From a virus, in the IMG/VR virus record IMGVR_UViG_3300024317_000012, positions 1 through 34,330 of that record: a stretch of 34,330 nt of DNA, one strand, 5' to 3'. Made by a program: the position numbers and the translations under genes. Below, in pieces: positions 15,167 to 23,694 of this stretch. Within the stretch, counting starts at the first letter, position 1. Every line of letters begins with the position of its first letter. The notes beneath the pieces are model-generated. The model saw nothing but the letters and a program-made list of their open reading frames with translations. It had not been told where the DNA came from and searched no databases.

Positions 15167-17273
15167 CAAGGCTTTTCCCCAGTTCTGCAAAGTTGTAGGA
15201 ACCCTCGGTCGAAGTCAACGAATCCGGATCGTCCGACTTAACAACTAACGGGTTTCGGCTCCACACATCCGCCCAACTCGGCGGGTTCAGCCAATCGATC
15301 TTCTCGACCAACAAGATCTGCGAGGCGCACCCACCTAGCGTGTAGTACAGCAGATCCCACGCCTCGTTTCTAATCCCCCTGGTGGCTTCCCAGCCCTTCT
15401 CCGTCCGTCGCTCGACGCACAACTCTTTGTAGAACCAATCCGGCAGCCAATCGGGAAAGCGGATCATCCCTTTGCCGGGTTCAATCGAATCCAGCCGGTT
15501 GTGCAACGCATCCTTGAGTATATTCGAGTTTAGCATTAGGACCGGCACGTCGCCTCTCGCCGCTGCCAGCCGATCCTTCCGCCCCTGGTCGGGGTACTCC
15601 ACATGCGCTCGTGGTGAAGACCAGCGACCTTCGCCCTTTACCAGATGGAATCGCGGCGACAGCCCCCGCCGTCTCAGGCTACGGTAGAACTCATACGCAT
15701 TGGTGGTCACGCCGGCCCGACCACCGCTATCGCACAAGGTCATCTTGACGGTCATAACCTTGCCGCTGCCATCCTCAACCGGATACGTCTTTAGCATTAC
15801 TTCATCGACCAGAAGCTCCCAGTCTTCCTGAAACGTTCCCGGTTTAACCCACAGTCGGTCACCATCATTGTCATATCGACCCGACTTCATGATGCTGAAG
15901 CGATCGACAATGGTGATGTCGTAGGGCGTCCCCGGCCCGATGCCGTGAACCTGCACCACAAACGCATTCTTCTGCACGTCAACCGCCGCCACGAGGAACC
16001 GGACCCCTTGCGGAATCTGCGGCATCGGTTCCGCCCTGGCTTGCAGTATCTCAGGGAGCCGCATCAGTTCCTCGGCTTTCGACCTGTACGGCTCACCTAA
16101 GTCATTATTAAAAAACTGCTTTAACGCCTCCTCCGACCCAGTGGCAGCGAACTCTCGTTGAGCGTTGAGAAACTTCACCACAAGCTGCGGCCAACTCTGG
16201 AACCCGGCAGCGACACCGTTCAGCCAGAACGACGCGATGTTGGTCCGTGGTGCCCGCCCAACTGTGTTACCCCGTTCATCGATCGACTGTCCGTCCTTGA
16301 GCCACACCCCGAACTCCTGCATCACGGGACGGTCACTAGGGTGCATGGCGTGTCCGCATGTCGGGCAGAGCATCCGGACAGTGTCAGCCGCATCCAGCGG
16401 GTTTTCCTTGTCATCCCACTTCAGGTGGTTAAACCGCCCCTCAAAATAGTCAGAGCAGCGGGCACAAGGCCAGTACCAACGCCTACGGTCACCACGATTG
16501 TATAAGGCTAAGATGCCCGTGGTGGGGGGTGCTTCGTGTGGGCTACCGGGTATCCACCTGGGGTCCGTCACCGGCCTGGACGGGGACGACTCGGCAACAG
16601 TCATGGCAAGGGAGCCGAAGGTGGTTGTCCGCATGTAGGCCAAGTCGAACGGTGACCCTTCGTCACCGACATTGTCGTCCATTCGGTCGTAGTCGGTGAG
16701 GGCGATCCGGCCCGCCGGCTTGCCGGCCATTTCACTGACCGTGGGCCAACTCAGGGACAAGATCATGCCGGATGAGTAGAGCTTGGCCTGTTTGTTGTCG
16801 CCGCTCTTGCTGCGAAGTAGCCGCTCCTTCATCTGGGGCGAGTTGAAATTCAGCCGGTCGATACGACGAACACTGAAGTCCCGTGCAGCTTGCTGGGTAG
16901 GGCTGAACAGAATCAAGTCCATCGGGTCTTGGATGACCGAATAAGCAATGAAGTTGAGAACCAAGGATTCCGTCTTGCCTGATTGCGCCGGGCCAGCAAA
17001 AATCACAGCCGACAATTCGCGGCTGGAAAGCAGGTTCTGCGGCTCCACCATGTACGGGGTGCGCTCGCGGTTCCACGGCTCGGACCTAGAGCCAAGCCGC
17101 TTAATCATCACGTATTGTTCTGCTACGTCCGTGACCGAAAGGCGATCGGCTTTCCGGAAAACTTGAGCCGCATCGATAAAAATGTCTACGACAGACCTAT
17201 AGCGGCCCGTCTTCGTCAACAGATCCGGGTCCAGCCTGATCCGGTTTTCTGAGATCGGCAATGAGTCTAACAC
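15162..17273 (-). CDS. Terminase large subunit (gpA family)
   Basis: 703 aa, near lambda gpA (641 aa). The GTG start gives a 77-base overlap with the small subunit. Walker A is GPAQSGKTE at residues 94-102, in the GpA-type position after RTPYMVEPQNLLSS. Other family features are LILFSPTQQAARDFS, a zinc-binding pair (CARC near 270 and CPTC near 305) and the C-terminal nuclease half with LVAAVDVQKNAFVVQV, a typical first acidic nuclease motif. The enzyme packages DNA by ATP hydrolysis and cuts concatemers. Family members usually generate cohesive ends, so a cos site may exist, but none was identified here. Confidence 0.95.
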   Translation of the reverse strand: MLDSLPISENRIRLDPDLLTKTGRYRSVVDIFIDAAQVFRKADRLSVTDVAEQYVMIKRLGSRSEPWNRERTPYMVEPQNLLSSRELSAVIFAGPAQSGKTESLVLNFIAYSVIQDPMDLILFSPTQQAARDFSVRRIDRLNFNSPQMKERLLRSKSGDNKQAKLYSSGMILSLSWPTVSEMAGKPAGRIALTDYDRMDDNVGDEGSPFDLAYMRTTTFGSLAMTVAESSPSRPVTDPRWIPGSPHEAPPTTGILALYNRGDRRRWYWPCARCSDYFEGRFNHLKWDDKENPLDAADTVRMLCPTCGHAMHPSDRPVMQEFGVWLKDGQSIDERGNTVGRAPRTNIASFWLNGVAAGFQSWPQLVVKFLNAQREFAATGSEEALKQFFNNDLGEPYRSKAEELMRLPEILQARAEPMPQIPQGVRFLVAAVDVQKNAFVVQVHGIGPGTPYDITIVDRFSIMKSGRYDNDGDRLWVKPGTFQEDWELLVDEVMLKTYPVEDGSGKVMTVKMTLCDSGGRAGVTTNAYEFYRSLRRRGLSPRFHLVKGEGRWSSPRAHVEYPDQGRKDRLAAARGDVPVLMLNSNILKDALHNRLDSIEPGKGMIRFPDWLPDWFYKELCVERRTEKGWEATRGIRNEAWDLLYYTLGGCASQILLVEKIDWLNPPSWADVWSRNPLVVKSDDPDSLTSTEGSYNFAELGKSLG

Positions 17274-17787
17274 GGGCAGCCTCTAACGCATCGTCAACGA
17301 TCCGCTGCACCATCCGAAACTGGCGCTCATTGAGATCGCTTTCCTCGCGCAATACATCCGGTATCAGCATTATACTCATTCGGATCGATTGAAAAGACTC
17401 GGCCGCCACGCGGCTCACGTCTTCTGTGAACCACAACTCGTTCGAACGTTCGAGATAGCGGTCCCGCGACAGCTTACCTTCCCAGTAAAGCTTGTTCAGG
17501 ATCGGCGGCAGATCTCGGCCGTTGACCCGCCGCATGTACAAGTCGATCATCTCCGGGGTGACCGGCATGGGGATCAACCGCTGGGCCGCCTCCCGCAATT
17601 CGTAAAGCGGGTTGTTCTGCCGCCCCACACCAACAGGCTGAAGATCGCCTAATCGCCGCGCGATATCCGGCGTCTTCATTCGGAAGATTTCGCCAAGCTG
17701 GTTTACCGATGCACCCTGGTAGATGATCGCACGGGATTCGGTATCGAGGTTGACCCTCTCACTAATCGGCTTCGCCGCAGGCATCAT
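17197..17787 (-). CDS. Terminase small subunit-like DNA-binding protein (DUF1441/Nu1-like)
   Basis: 196 aa from the ATG at 17787, preceded by GAGAG; a GTG at 17805 would add six residues. The N-terminal third contains a winged-helix-like segment (GASVNQLGEIFRMKTPDIARRLGDLQP). The centre is rich in helices (ERSNELWFTEDVSRVAAE) and the C-terminal part is a basic helix (LEAARVRLIADLRKPDQ). Size and pattern fit the DUF1441 proteins that pair with GpA-type large subunits. The gene overlaps the large subunit gene, as nu1 and A are adjacent in lambda. It would recognise the packaging site. Confidence 0.78.
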   Translation of the reverse strand: MMPAAKPISERVNLDTESRAIIYQGASVNQLGEIFRMKTPDIARRLGDLQPVGVGRQNNPLYELREAAQRLIPMPVTPEMIDLYMRRVNGRDLPPILNKLYWEGKLSRDRYLERSNELWFTEDVSRVAAESFQSIRMSIMLIPDVLREESDLNERQFRMVQRIVDDALEAARVRLIADLRKPDQAGPGSVDEDGPL

Positions 17788-17965
17788 CCCGCTCTCTATG
17801 ATCACTCACCAACCAGAACACCCCGTTACCCGCGTCCCGCCAGCGTTTATTCGGGTCGCGATCCATTTCTTCCGCTGTCGTCCAAACCAACGGGCGCACG
17901 GGGCACAAACACCATTCCTTCTCAATCTTTGGCAGCGCTCGCTTAAAGCGAGTCTCGGCACGCAT
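17762..17965 (-). CDS. Small hypothetical protein (67 aa)
   Basis: The ATG shares one base with the reductase stop (TGATG) and the end overlaps the terminase small subunit start. The product is basic at the N-terminus (RAETRFKRALPKIEKEW), has a CLCP motif, and contains DPNKRWRDAGNGVFWLVSDHR. The W-x-D-x-G-N-G-x-F-W core looks like a compact fold. Function is not recognised. Coupling at both ends supports translation. Confidence 0.6.
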   Translation of the reverse strand: MRAETRFKRALPKIEKEWCLCPVRPLVWTTAEEMDRDPNKRWRDAGNGVFWLVSDHRERDDACGEAD

Positions 17966-19791
17966 CAGAAATCACACGAGCGCAAGCCGGTCGTGCCGTC
18001 CACCCGGCAAGCCGCGCCCTCCTCCACCGCAACCTTCTCTCCCGCTTCAACTACCTCGCGTACACCTTGCAATTTTCCCGATGAATTGAAAGTAGTGCAT
18101 CCCTTCGCACCACCCTCATAGGCACGCATGTATAGCTGCTTGAAGTCATTGTATGAGACACCCGGCCCAATCCCGGCAACCTGCCCCTGGACGTTGCACG
18201 TCTTGCTGATCGAACTGTCCACCCATTGCTGCGCCGCACACAACACGTCGATATGTTGCTCTGCGGTCGTCTCGTTGGCGGTCTGGCATCGCACGCCGAA
18301 AAACTCGAAGGCATGATCGACCGTGTCGAAAACTTGTTTCCCGTCTGGCATGACGATCGTGTACTTGCCCTCGATCGCATAGGGCGGCTCGATCCCCGAT
18401 GAGAGGTTGTCAGCAGCCATCGAGATCGTCCCGGTCGGGGCGATCGACAGCAGCAGCCCGTTTCGCAGTCCGTGTCGCCGGATACCGTCGCGGATCTCGT
18501 CATCCAGGGCGGTATTGACAAACCAGCCATCGAGGTACTTGTCAGCATCGAACAGCGGGAAGCTCCCCTTCTCTTTTGCCAACTCAATGCTGGTCCGATA
18601 CGCCTGCGTAGCGAGCCTCGACAAAATTTGATCTTGCATTGCGACATAGCCTGGGGAGCCATAGCGGTGACCGATGATCTCAACCGCGTTCGCCATACCG
18701 GTCACACCCAGCCCCATCCGGCGCTTTGTCAAAGCTTCCTCTCGCTGGGCTTCCAAGGGGAAGACAGTACGCTCTGGTACAGTGTCGAAACAACGCACCG
18801 CTGTATCAACCAGATCGTCCAACAACTCCCAGTCGATGTCGTACTGTGAAGAATGAGGATCAACGATCCTGTGGTCTGTAGAGACGCCGTAACCATCAAA
18901 GCGGGCTAACTCGACCACATTGCCGATGCGAGATGGGGTTAAGGTCTTCACGATATTGATGCTACCAAGTAGACACGCGCCGTTGGGCGGCATGGGTTGC
19001 TCGGCGCAGGGATTGGTAGCGTAGATCTTCTCGCAGTAATAAAGCGGGTTCCTAGCGTTGATTCGATCGATGAAAAGAACCCCCGGTTCCGCCCAATCCC
19101 AGTTCGACTCCATGATCCTGGCCCACACGTCTACAGCGCGAACGGCCCCGAATTTCGTATCGCCGAACCTCAACTGGTACAAGCCATCCTTCTCCAAGGC
19201 TTCCATGAACTCATCCGTCACGGTAACCGAGATATTGAAATTCCGCAGTTGCCCGGTCCCCCGCTTTGCGCTGATGAACTTCAGGATGTCTGGATGATGG
19301 ACGCTGAAGGTTGCCATCATCGCGCCACGCCGATGACCGGCTGTCAGGATTGTCTCGCAGTTAACATCCCAGACTCGCATGAACGAGATCGGTCCACTAC
19401 TGAAACTGCCCTCACCTAACCCCCGGATCGGTTCACCCTCCGGGCGCAACGTATCGAAGTTCCAGCCAACCCCTCCACCGGTACGAAGGGTCATCCCGCC
19501 CAACTTCAATGCCTCTAGTATTCCCTCATACGAATCCGGAATGAGGCCGCCGATGAAACAGTTGTAAGCCGTGGTCAGGTAGGGTCGCCCCATCGAGTGT
19601 TGTTGCCGGCCCGCCGGCAGGAGGGATTGGTCCCGCGTGTACCTGAGTGCCCGCCGAAAGTCCTTGTCGTTGTCCGTGGTGGCCCGCGACCATCGGACAC
19701 AATAATCATCGAACTTCTCCTCCTGTGCCCGGTACTTGGTGGAATGGAGAAGTTGCCCAAATGCTGTGCGCGGGCCGTAATGCTCAGCCAT
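17965..19791 (-). CDS. nrdJ: Class II (adenosylcobalamin-dependent) ribonucleotide reductase
   Basis: 608 aa. It has the ten-stranded barrel active site: LLPAGR at 58-62, redox Cys78 in AYNCF, the radical site NPCAEQ with Asn260, Cys262 and Glu264, and the partner Cys273 in NGACLLGS. The 11-residue gap between radical Cys and second redox Cys equals that in characterised NrdJ. The AHRRGAMMA and PTGTISM(A) motifs are present and the C-terminus ends with two cysteines (ACRVDGTTGLRSCDF), the tail that is re-reduced by thioredoxin-like partners. No NrdB or NrdG gene is near, which fits class II. The enzyme makes deoxynucleotides for phage replication with host-supplied B12. Overlaps the helicase stop by 8 bases. 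Confidence 0.95.
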   Translation of the reverse strand: MAEHYGPRTAFGQLLHSTKYRAQEEKFDDYCVRWSRATTDNDKDFRRALRYTRDQSLLPAGRQQHSMGRPYLTTAYNCFIGGLIPDSYEGILEALKLGGMTLRTGGGVGWNFDTLRPEGEPIRGLGEGSFSSGPISFMRVWDVNCETILTAGHRRGAMMATFSVHHPDILKFISAKRGTGQLRNFNISVTVTDEFMEALEKDGLYQLRFGDTKFGAVRAVDVWARIMESNWDWAEPGVLFIDRINARNPLYYCEKIYATNPCAEQPMPPNGACLLGSINIVKTLTPSRIGNVVELARFDGYGVSTDHRIVDPHSSQYDIDWELLDDLVDTAVRCFDTVPERTVFPLEAQREEALTKRRMGLGVTGMANAVEIIGHRYGSPGYVAMQDQILSRLATQAYRTSIELAKEKGSFPLFDADKYLDGWFVNTALDDEIRDGIRRHGLRNGLLLSIAPTGTISMAADNLSSGIEPPYAIEGKYTIVMPDGKQVFDTVDHAFEFFGVRCQTANETTAEQHIDVLCAAQQWVDSSISKTCNVQGQVAGIGPGVSYNDFKQLYMRAYEGGAKGCTTFNSSGKLQGVREVVEAGEKVAVEEGAACRVDGTTGLRSCDF

Positions 19792-21220
19792 GCTGTCTCC
19801 CCCGTATTTCCTGAAGTCTGCGAAACATGGAATCTTCAGCGTGGCGAAGACGCTGAAGGTTGAAGGCTACTACCTGATCGAGGCTGCCGACAACAGATAA
19901 GAGGTGAACCATCACAGTATTCGTCTGCCCCGACCTATCAAGACGACCGATTAACTGCGTGAATAGCTCAAGCGAGTAGAACAAGTCGAAAATTACAAGG
20001 TGGTGCCCGCCATGTTGCAGGTTCATGCCATGACCGACTGACTGCGGATGCACCAGCATCATCTTGTGCTTACGCTTGTTCCACTCGGCTTCCATCCGGC
20101 CCGCCCGGTCCATCACCACGGCATTCGGGAACGCCGCCTTTAACCGGGTGAGCGTATGACGAAACCAATAGGCAACCATCAGCGGCTGGTCGATCGTCTC
20201 GTCCACGATCGACTTCAACTCTTCTATCTTCTCGTCATGGATGTCATGGACGACACGCCGCTCGTCGTATAGGGCACCACTGGCGTACTGAAGCAGCTTC
20301 GCGCACAGGACGGCACCGTTGACCCCGTCGATGACCTTGTCACCCAGGTCGAGCACCAGATCCCGCTCGAACTGGTGGTAGTCGGCCATCACTCGCGGTG
20401 CCAACTCTACCCTTCTGACACTGATCAGGAAGTCACGCTCGCGCCGCCGCACGAGGCAGATGTCAGCGATCTTCCGTTCGATCTCCTGGGCGGCCCCCTC
20501 CCGAATCTTCCAAGTGCGTGCCCAGAAGTTGTAGATGAAGTACCGCTCGCGAAACGGCGTGATGTTGCGGCCGAATCGTTCGCCCTGATCCAGCAAGAAG
20601 ATCTGGCTGAACAGGTGCATGTAGGTCTGCGATGCCGGGGTGGCGGTTAGCTGGTGAAACCGCTTGATGTGCGGCAATACTTTTCGCAACGCCCTGAACG
20701 TCACACTCCGATGGTCACGCAGCCGGCTCGCCTCGTCAAAGATCACCACGCGGTACGGCCACGTCTTCTTTCTGGCGCAAACCCCAACCAACCAATCGAC
20801 CGCTTCCTGATTGATGACGTGAATCTGATCGGGGCTGTCGAGAAGGGCTTCCCGCAGCCGGTGTTTCATCACCGTCCTGGCTGGCCCCCTTAATCCCCGT
20901 AATCGGGGATCGTCGTCCTCGACCCGAATGACCGTCATCGACATGTAGGCGAGGTGCGACCACTGCCTCGATTCGTTCGGCCAAACTCGGTTTGCTACCC
21001 GAATCGGTGCGATGATCAAAACCTTCCCGTGGTAACCGTGTAGCCACAACCAATCGATCAGGGACAAAATGATGACGGTCTTGCCGGTGCCAACATCGAG
21101 GTAGAGAGCACTGAACGGTTTGGCCTTGACGAACTCGATCGCCTCACGCTGTTCCGGGCGTAGGTCAGCCTCGGTCCAACGGACATCCGCGAACGTCTCC
21201 CGTAGGTAGTCGTCAAGCAT
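19784..21220 (-). CDS. SNF2/DEAD-like helicase
   Basis: 478 aa from the ATG at 21220, which overlaps the VRR-NUC stop by 8 bases; the frame upstream of this is the nuclease gene read out of frame. Motifs: Q-like LRPEQREAIEFV, Walker A DVGTGKT (42-48), motif Ia KVLIIAPIRVANRVW, motif II VVIFDEASRL (DEAS), motif III QLTATPAS, and motif VI QLIGRLDRSGQTNTVMVH near the end. This is the short phage SNF2-type ATPase found in many phage replication modules. It likely moves along double-stranded DNA and partners with the adjacent VRR-NUC in recombination or replication restart. Confidence 0.92.
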   Translation of the reverse strand: MLDDYLRETFADVRWTEADLRPEQREAIEFVKAKPFSALYLDVGTGKTVIILSLIDWLWLHGYHGKVLIIAPIRVANRVWPNESRQWSHLAYMSMTVIRVEDDDPRLRGLRGPARTVMKHRLREALLDSPDQIHVINQEAVDWLVGVCARKKTWPYRVVIFDEASRLRDHRSVTFRALRKVLPHIKRFHQLTATPASQTYMHLFSQIFLLDQGERFGRNITPFRERYFIYNFWARTWKIREGAAQEIERKIADICLVRRRERDFLISVRRVELAPRVMADYHQFERDLVLDLGDKVIDGVNGAVLCAKLLQYASGALYDERRVVHDIHDEKIEELKSIVDETIDQPLMVAYWFRHTLTRLKAAFPNAVVMDRAGRMEAEWNKRKHKMMLVHPQSVGHGMNLQHGGHHLVIFDLFYSLELFTQLIGRLDRSGQTNTVMVHLLSVVGSLDQVVAFNLQRLRHAEDSMFRRLQEIRGRQHG

Positions 21221-21497
21221 CGATGCCCAACACCCGGTTGGCTTCCTCGATCGTATAGACGACGTGAACCTCGACTCCCGCCGCCCGCAGTTCCTGGTGA
21301 CGCAGTTGTTGCTGTGCCGATAGCCGCCCACCCGGCCGCTTCCACTCGACCAGCACCACCCGACCACCTCGCGCATAGAACCGGTCGGGAAACCCACCCC
21401 TGCTGGTCTTCTCAATCTTCTCAACAACCCAACCGGCCATCGTCGCTATCTGCCGATGCCGCCGCTCTATGTCACTTTCAAGTTGTCTGCGGTTCAT
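21213..21497 (-). CDS. VRR-NUC domain nuclease
   Basis: 94 aa, a complete stand-alone VRR-NUC. The PD-(D/E)XK core is visible: Glu7 in ESDI, GGFPDRF with Asp38, EWK with Glu51 and Lys53, then the conserved Gln in LSAQQQLRHQEL. GAGGGAGG lies seven bases before the ATG, inside the preceding HNH gene, with 20 bases of overlap. Phages often pair this nuclease with a SNF2 helicase, as here. Such enzymes cut Holliday junctions or other branched DNA (known of the family). Confidence 0.93.
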   Translation of the reverse strand: MNRRQLESDIERRHRQIATMAGWVVEKIEKTSRGGFPDRFYARGGRVVLVEWKRPGGRLSAQQQLRHQELRAAGVEVHVVYTIEEANRVLGIDA

Positions 21498-21960
21498 AAC
21501 GATGCCTCCCTCTGTTCGGAGGATCGAACAACCGCGATGCGGGCCATCCTACGTCTACACGATATTTAATAGTAGCAGCCAAAAGAGAACTATATTCTGC
21601 CGCCTCAGAGAGCGACATCAAGCCTATCGGCGTATCTACATAACGGTTGTTACGCCTATTCCTGGCCTGAACCTTCCAAGATGCCCATTCACAGTTTTCT
21701 TTACTATAACCAAGAGCATTGTCTATACGCTCTAAGGTAAGCCCTGTTTTATACGTCGGCCACATATCATGAAAGAAAGTTTCAAAGTTATACCAAGCTG
21801 CACAAACATTTATACCCCGCGCACCGTAATCCTTAAACGCATAGTGAGACTTCCGATAGCAACGTGCGTGCATAGATGCCCAAACAGCATACATCGGATG
21901 CTTAGACATCCCATGCACAGGGGGTCTTCCGCCCTGATCTCCACCATGTCGTCCAGCCAT
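21478..21960 (-). CDS. Free-standing HNH-type (homing) endonuclease
   Basis: 160 aa. It has the pattern of phage HNH/AP2-related homing endonucleases: HPMYAVWASMHARCY (21-35), FKDYGARGINVCAAW (42-56), the nuclease core LERIDNALGYSKENCEW (76-92), a basic QARNRRNN, and a C-terminal NUMOD-like helix-turn-helix (MSLSEAAEYSSLLAATIKYR). It is richer in A/T and rare codons than its neighbours and sits between the methyltransferase and VRR-NUC genes. It overlaps the latter by 20 bases, so it carries the VRR-NUC ribosome binding site. This is consistent with a mobile gene that joined the operon. The same family occurs a second time in the window, inside the polymerase intein. Confidence 0.85.
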   Translation of the reverse strand: MAGRHGGDQGGRPPVHGMSKHPMYAVWASMHARCYRKSHYAFKDYGARGINVCAAWYNFETFFHDMWPTYKTGLTLERIDNALGYSKENCEWASWKVQARNRRNNRYVDTPIGLMSLSEAAEYSSLLAATIKYRVDVGWPASRLFDPPNRGRHRYEPQTT

Positions 21961-21990
21961 CGTTATTACGACCTCATAGCGGTAATCGCT

Positions 21991-22584
21991 TCATCTCCAA
22001 CCCTCAACCACTACCCGTAACCGCTGTAACGCCGCCGACAGACCGTGCGGGTAGTCCCGCCCCCAGCCATCCCAACCGGGCCACGCCCTGGTGGCGAACA
22101 ACTCAATGTACGGCCCCGCCACCAGACGCTCGATCCGCTTGTACGCTTCATCCGGTTTACGACTGTGCTCCCGGCGAGGCTCGCGGATCATCTGGCGCAC
22201 GCCCTTGTCCAACCGGCGCGGCGATCCCCTGGTGAACAGCAGACAGGACTCGCATTCTTTACGGGTCCAAAAGCCCATACCCATCTTGGCTTTGTCCCAC
22301 TCAAACGCCCTGGACTTATATTTAAAGCCCCACGCCTTCCCGACCTCGATACAGGCATCCAAGAGGGGATCGACCACCCAGAGGAACAGGGCGCAGTCGG
22401 GCTTTGCCAGATCGGCAACCGGCAGGGCGGCAAGGTCGCTGATCGACATCACCGGGTACGGCTCGAACTCGGTACGGTGCGGGGTCGTATCGTCGCCGCC
22501 GTAGGTCCGGAACGACCAGGGCGGGTCCGCGAGTATGGCCCCGTAGTTGCCCAGCGGAAGCCCCTGGAAGGGGTGTTCGCTCAC
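21991..22584 (-). CDS. MT-A70 family N6-adenine DNA methyltransferase
   Basis: 197 aa, GTG start overlapping the previous stop by 4 bases. The catalytic DPPW is at residues 20-23 (AILADPPWSFRTYGG). FLWVVDPLLDACIEV and the C-terminal VAGPYIELFATRAWPGWDGWG segment are standard for the phage branch of MT-A70, including the GYVEL/PYIELFAR-type S-adenosylmethionine site. It probably protects phage DNA from host restriction by methylating adenines. No cognate restriction enzyme is adjacent, so it is taken to be an orphan enzyme. Confidence 0.94.
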   Translation of the reverse strand: MSEHPFQGLPLGNYGAILADPPWSFRTYGGDDTTPHRTEFEPYPVMSISDLAALPVADLAKPDCALFLWVVDPLLDACIEVGKAWGFKYKSRAFEWDKAKMGMGFWTRKECESCLLFTRGSPRRLDKGVRQMIREPRREHSRKPDEAYKRIERLVAGPYIELFATRAWPGWDGWGRDYPHGLSAALQRLRVVVEGWR

Positions 22585-22856
22585 CGCACCTTCACCATAC
22601 CCTCAATCGTTCCGGTCAACCGGCGAACGGCCCCGGTCAAGTACCACATCTCCTCCTGTAGACTGTCGCCCTGACCAACCTTCCATGGGCCATCCGGGTG
22701 ACCGCTGGCTTCCAGCATGGACAGGATGACCGACGCCTGTTCTGGTGTGATATGCGACACACTCCAGCCTTTCTCATCCCGGCGGCGAACCGACATCTGC
22801 CAGCCTTTGCCGGGGTTCTCGAACAAGGTGAACCCGCTAATCTGCGGTTGCCGCAT
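22581..22856 (-). CDS. Small hypothetical protein (91 aa)
   Basis: Started at the ATG at 22856 (MRQPQISGFTLFENPGKGW), preceded by GGAG seven bases upstream; a TTG at 22874 would add six residues. The first half is a beta sheet with an aromatic pair (GWQMSVRRRDEKGWSVSHI), the second half helical (PEQASVILSMLEA). It overlaps the preceding gene by 20 bases and the methyltransferase by 4. Function not recognised. Confidence 0.6.
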   Translation of the reverse strand: MRQPQISGFTLFENPGKGWQMSVRRRDEKGWSVSHITPEQASVILSMLEASGHPDGPWKVGQGDSLQEEMWYLTGAVRRLTGTIEGMVKVR

Positions 22857-23025
22857 TTCGCAACTCCGCTTCAAGGGTAGCGATCACCTCGTCACGCTTA
22901 CCTAATGCCTTCGCGATGTCCTCGATGATCTGTAACTGTCGCAACGACAGTGTCGCGGTGTCAGGCATCTCACTGAACCCGTAAATTTTGGCGGCTTCCA
23001 ATCGCCTCCCGGCGTCACCTGTCAT
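22837..23025 (-). CDS. Small helical hypothetical protein (62 aa)
   Basis: The ATG overlaps the previous stop by 4 bases (ATGA). The sequence is almost entirely helical: RRLEAAKIYGF, then TLSLRQLQIIEDIAKALGKRD, then VIATLEAELRNAA, with leucine spacing that suggests a coiled coil. No domain is recognised. Tight coupling on both sides supports translation. Confidence 0.55.
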   Translation of the reverse strand: MTGDAGRRLEAAKIYGFSEMPDTATLSLRQLQIIEDIAKALGKRDEVIATLEAELRNAATAD

Positions 23026-23591
23026 GCTTGGCTCCCTTCCAATGCGTCAAGCCGGCGGGTTGCGTTGCCGCGCTCCCGGATGCGGGCAACGATTGGCTTC
23101 AACAAAGGTGATAGATTGATAGTCGTCCGGGTGATTGGCAGCCAGGGCGAGGCCAGATCGGTAAACAGCTTCAGCGTCTCGTCCATATTGTAGCAAAAAC
23201 TTCGAACGCGACGCTGGCTGGTCTGATCGTTCCGCAGCGAATAGATTTGCCAGATCCACCACTCATCGTTTGCGGTGCCGTAGAGCGCGTGCGTGATCGG
23301 ATGAAACGCCCTGGCGACCTGTTCGGGCTGCCATACATAGAGGCCGGTTGCTGCGGCTCCCAGGACATCCCGCTTGGCACCAAGGGCGTCGAACAACCCA
23401 GACATGGCGCTGAACGCAGCGATATCCGATGGCGCGGAAAGATTTGAAGCAGTCAGCCCGCTTTTCAGATGACCGCGTACCTGTATCCAGCGTTCCCGCT
23501 GAAAATTGCGGAGACGATTGCCCGACAACCCAGTGATCCGGACTACTTGATGATTTTCAAAAAGCTGTTCTTCAGGGTTTTTATACAGCAT
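23022..23591 (-). CDS. Hypothetical protein with N-terminal MerR-like helix-turn-helix
   Basis: 189 aa with GAGG before the ATG. Residues 13-40 (HQVVRITGLSGNRLRNFQRE...QVRG) resemble a MerR/excisionase-type winged helix: a VxxITGLS helix, then a recognition helix. The rest (FSAMSGLFDALGAKRD, WQPEQVARAF, ASPWLPITRTTINLSPLLKPI) is mixed helix/strand and matches nothing I recognise. It could be a regulator. It is first in a run of four small, tightly overlapping genes downstream of the polymerase. Confidence 0.6.
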   Translation of the reverse strand: MLYKNPEEQLFENHQVVRITGLSGNRLRNFQRERWIQVRGHLKSGLTASNLSAPSDIAAFSAMSGLFDALGAKRDVLGAAATGLYVWQPEQVARAFHPITHALYGTANDEWWIWQIYSLRNDQTSQRRVRSFCYNMDETLKLFTDLASPWLPITRTTINLSPLLKPIVARIRERGNATRRLDALEGSQA

Positions 23592-23694
23592 AGGGCTACC
23601 TCACGCTGCCTCGACGATATCGTGCCATTTCACTCCCTGGTGATCACTTACGATGTCTTTCAGGATCTTTGTACGGCATCAATTCCACCCCGTG
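23592..23694 (-). other. Polymerase-to-regulator spacer without a supported gene
   Basis: A 103-base spacer in an otherwise overlapping operon. It holds an 11-codon reading frame (MPYKDPERHRK) after GGGGTGG that resembles the first residues of some phage HNH proteins but stops at once. It is listed only because the spacer is unusually long here. Confidence 0.35.

Noticed and set aside
17800-17965. Frameshifted end of the reductase
   Set aside because: The reductase ends with the expected C-terminal cysteine pair, so the 67-aa gene downstream is separate and not a broken reductase tail.
23640-23685. MPYKDPERHRK peptide, resembling the N-terminus of some HNH proteins
   Set aside because: A stop follows after 11 codons and no continuation of an HNH protein is found in any frame of the spacer, so a gene remnant is not supported.
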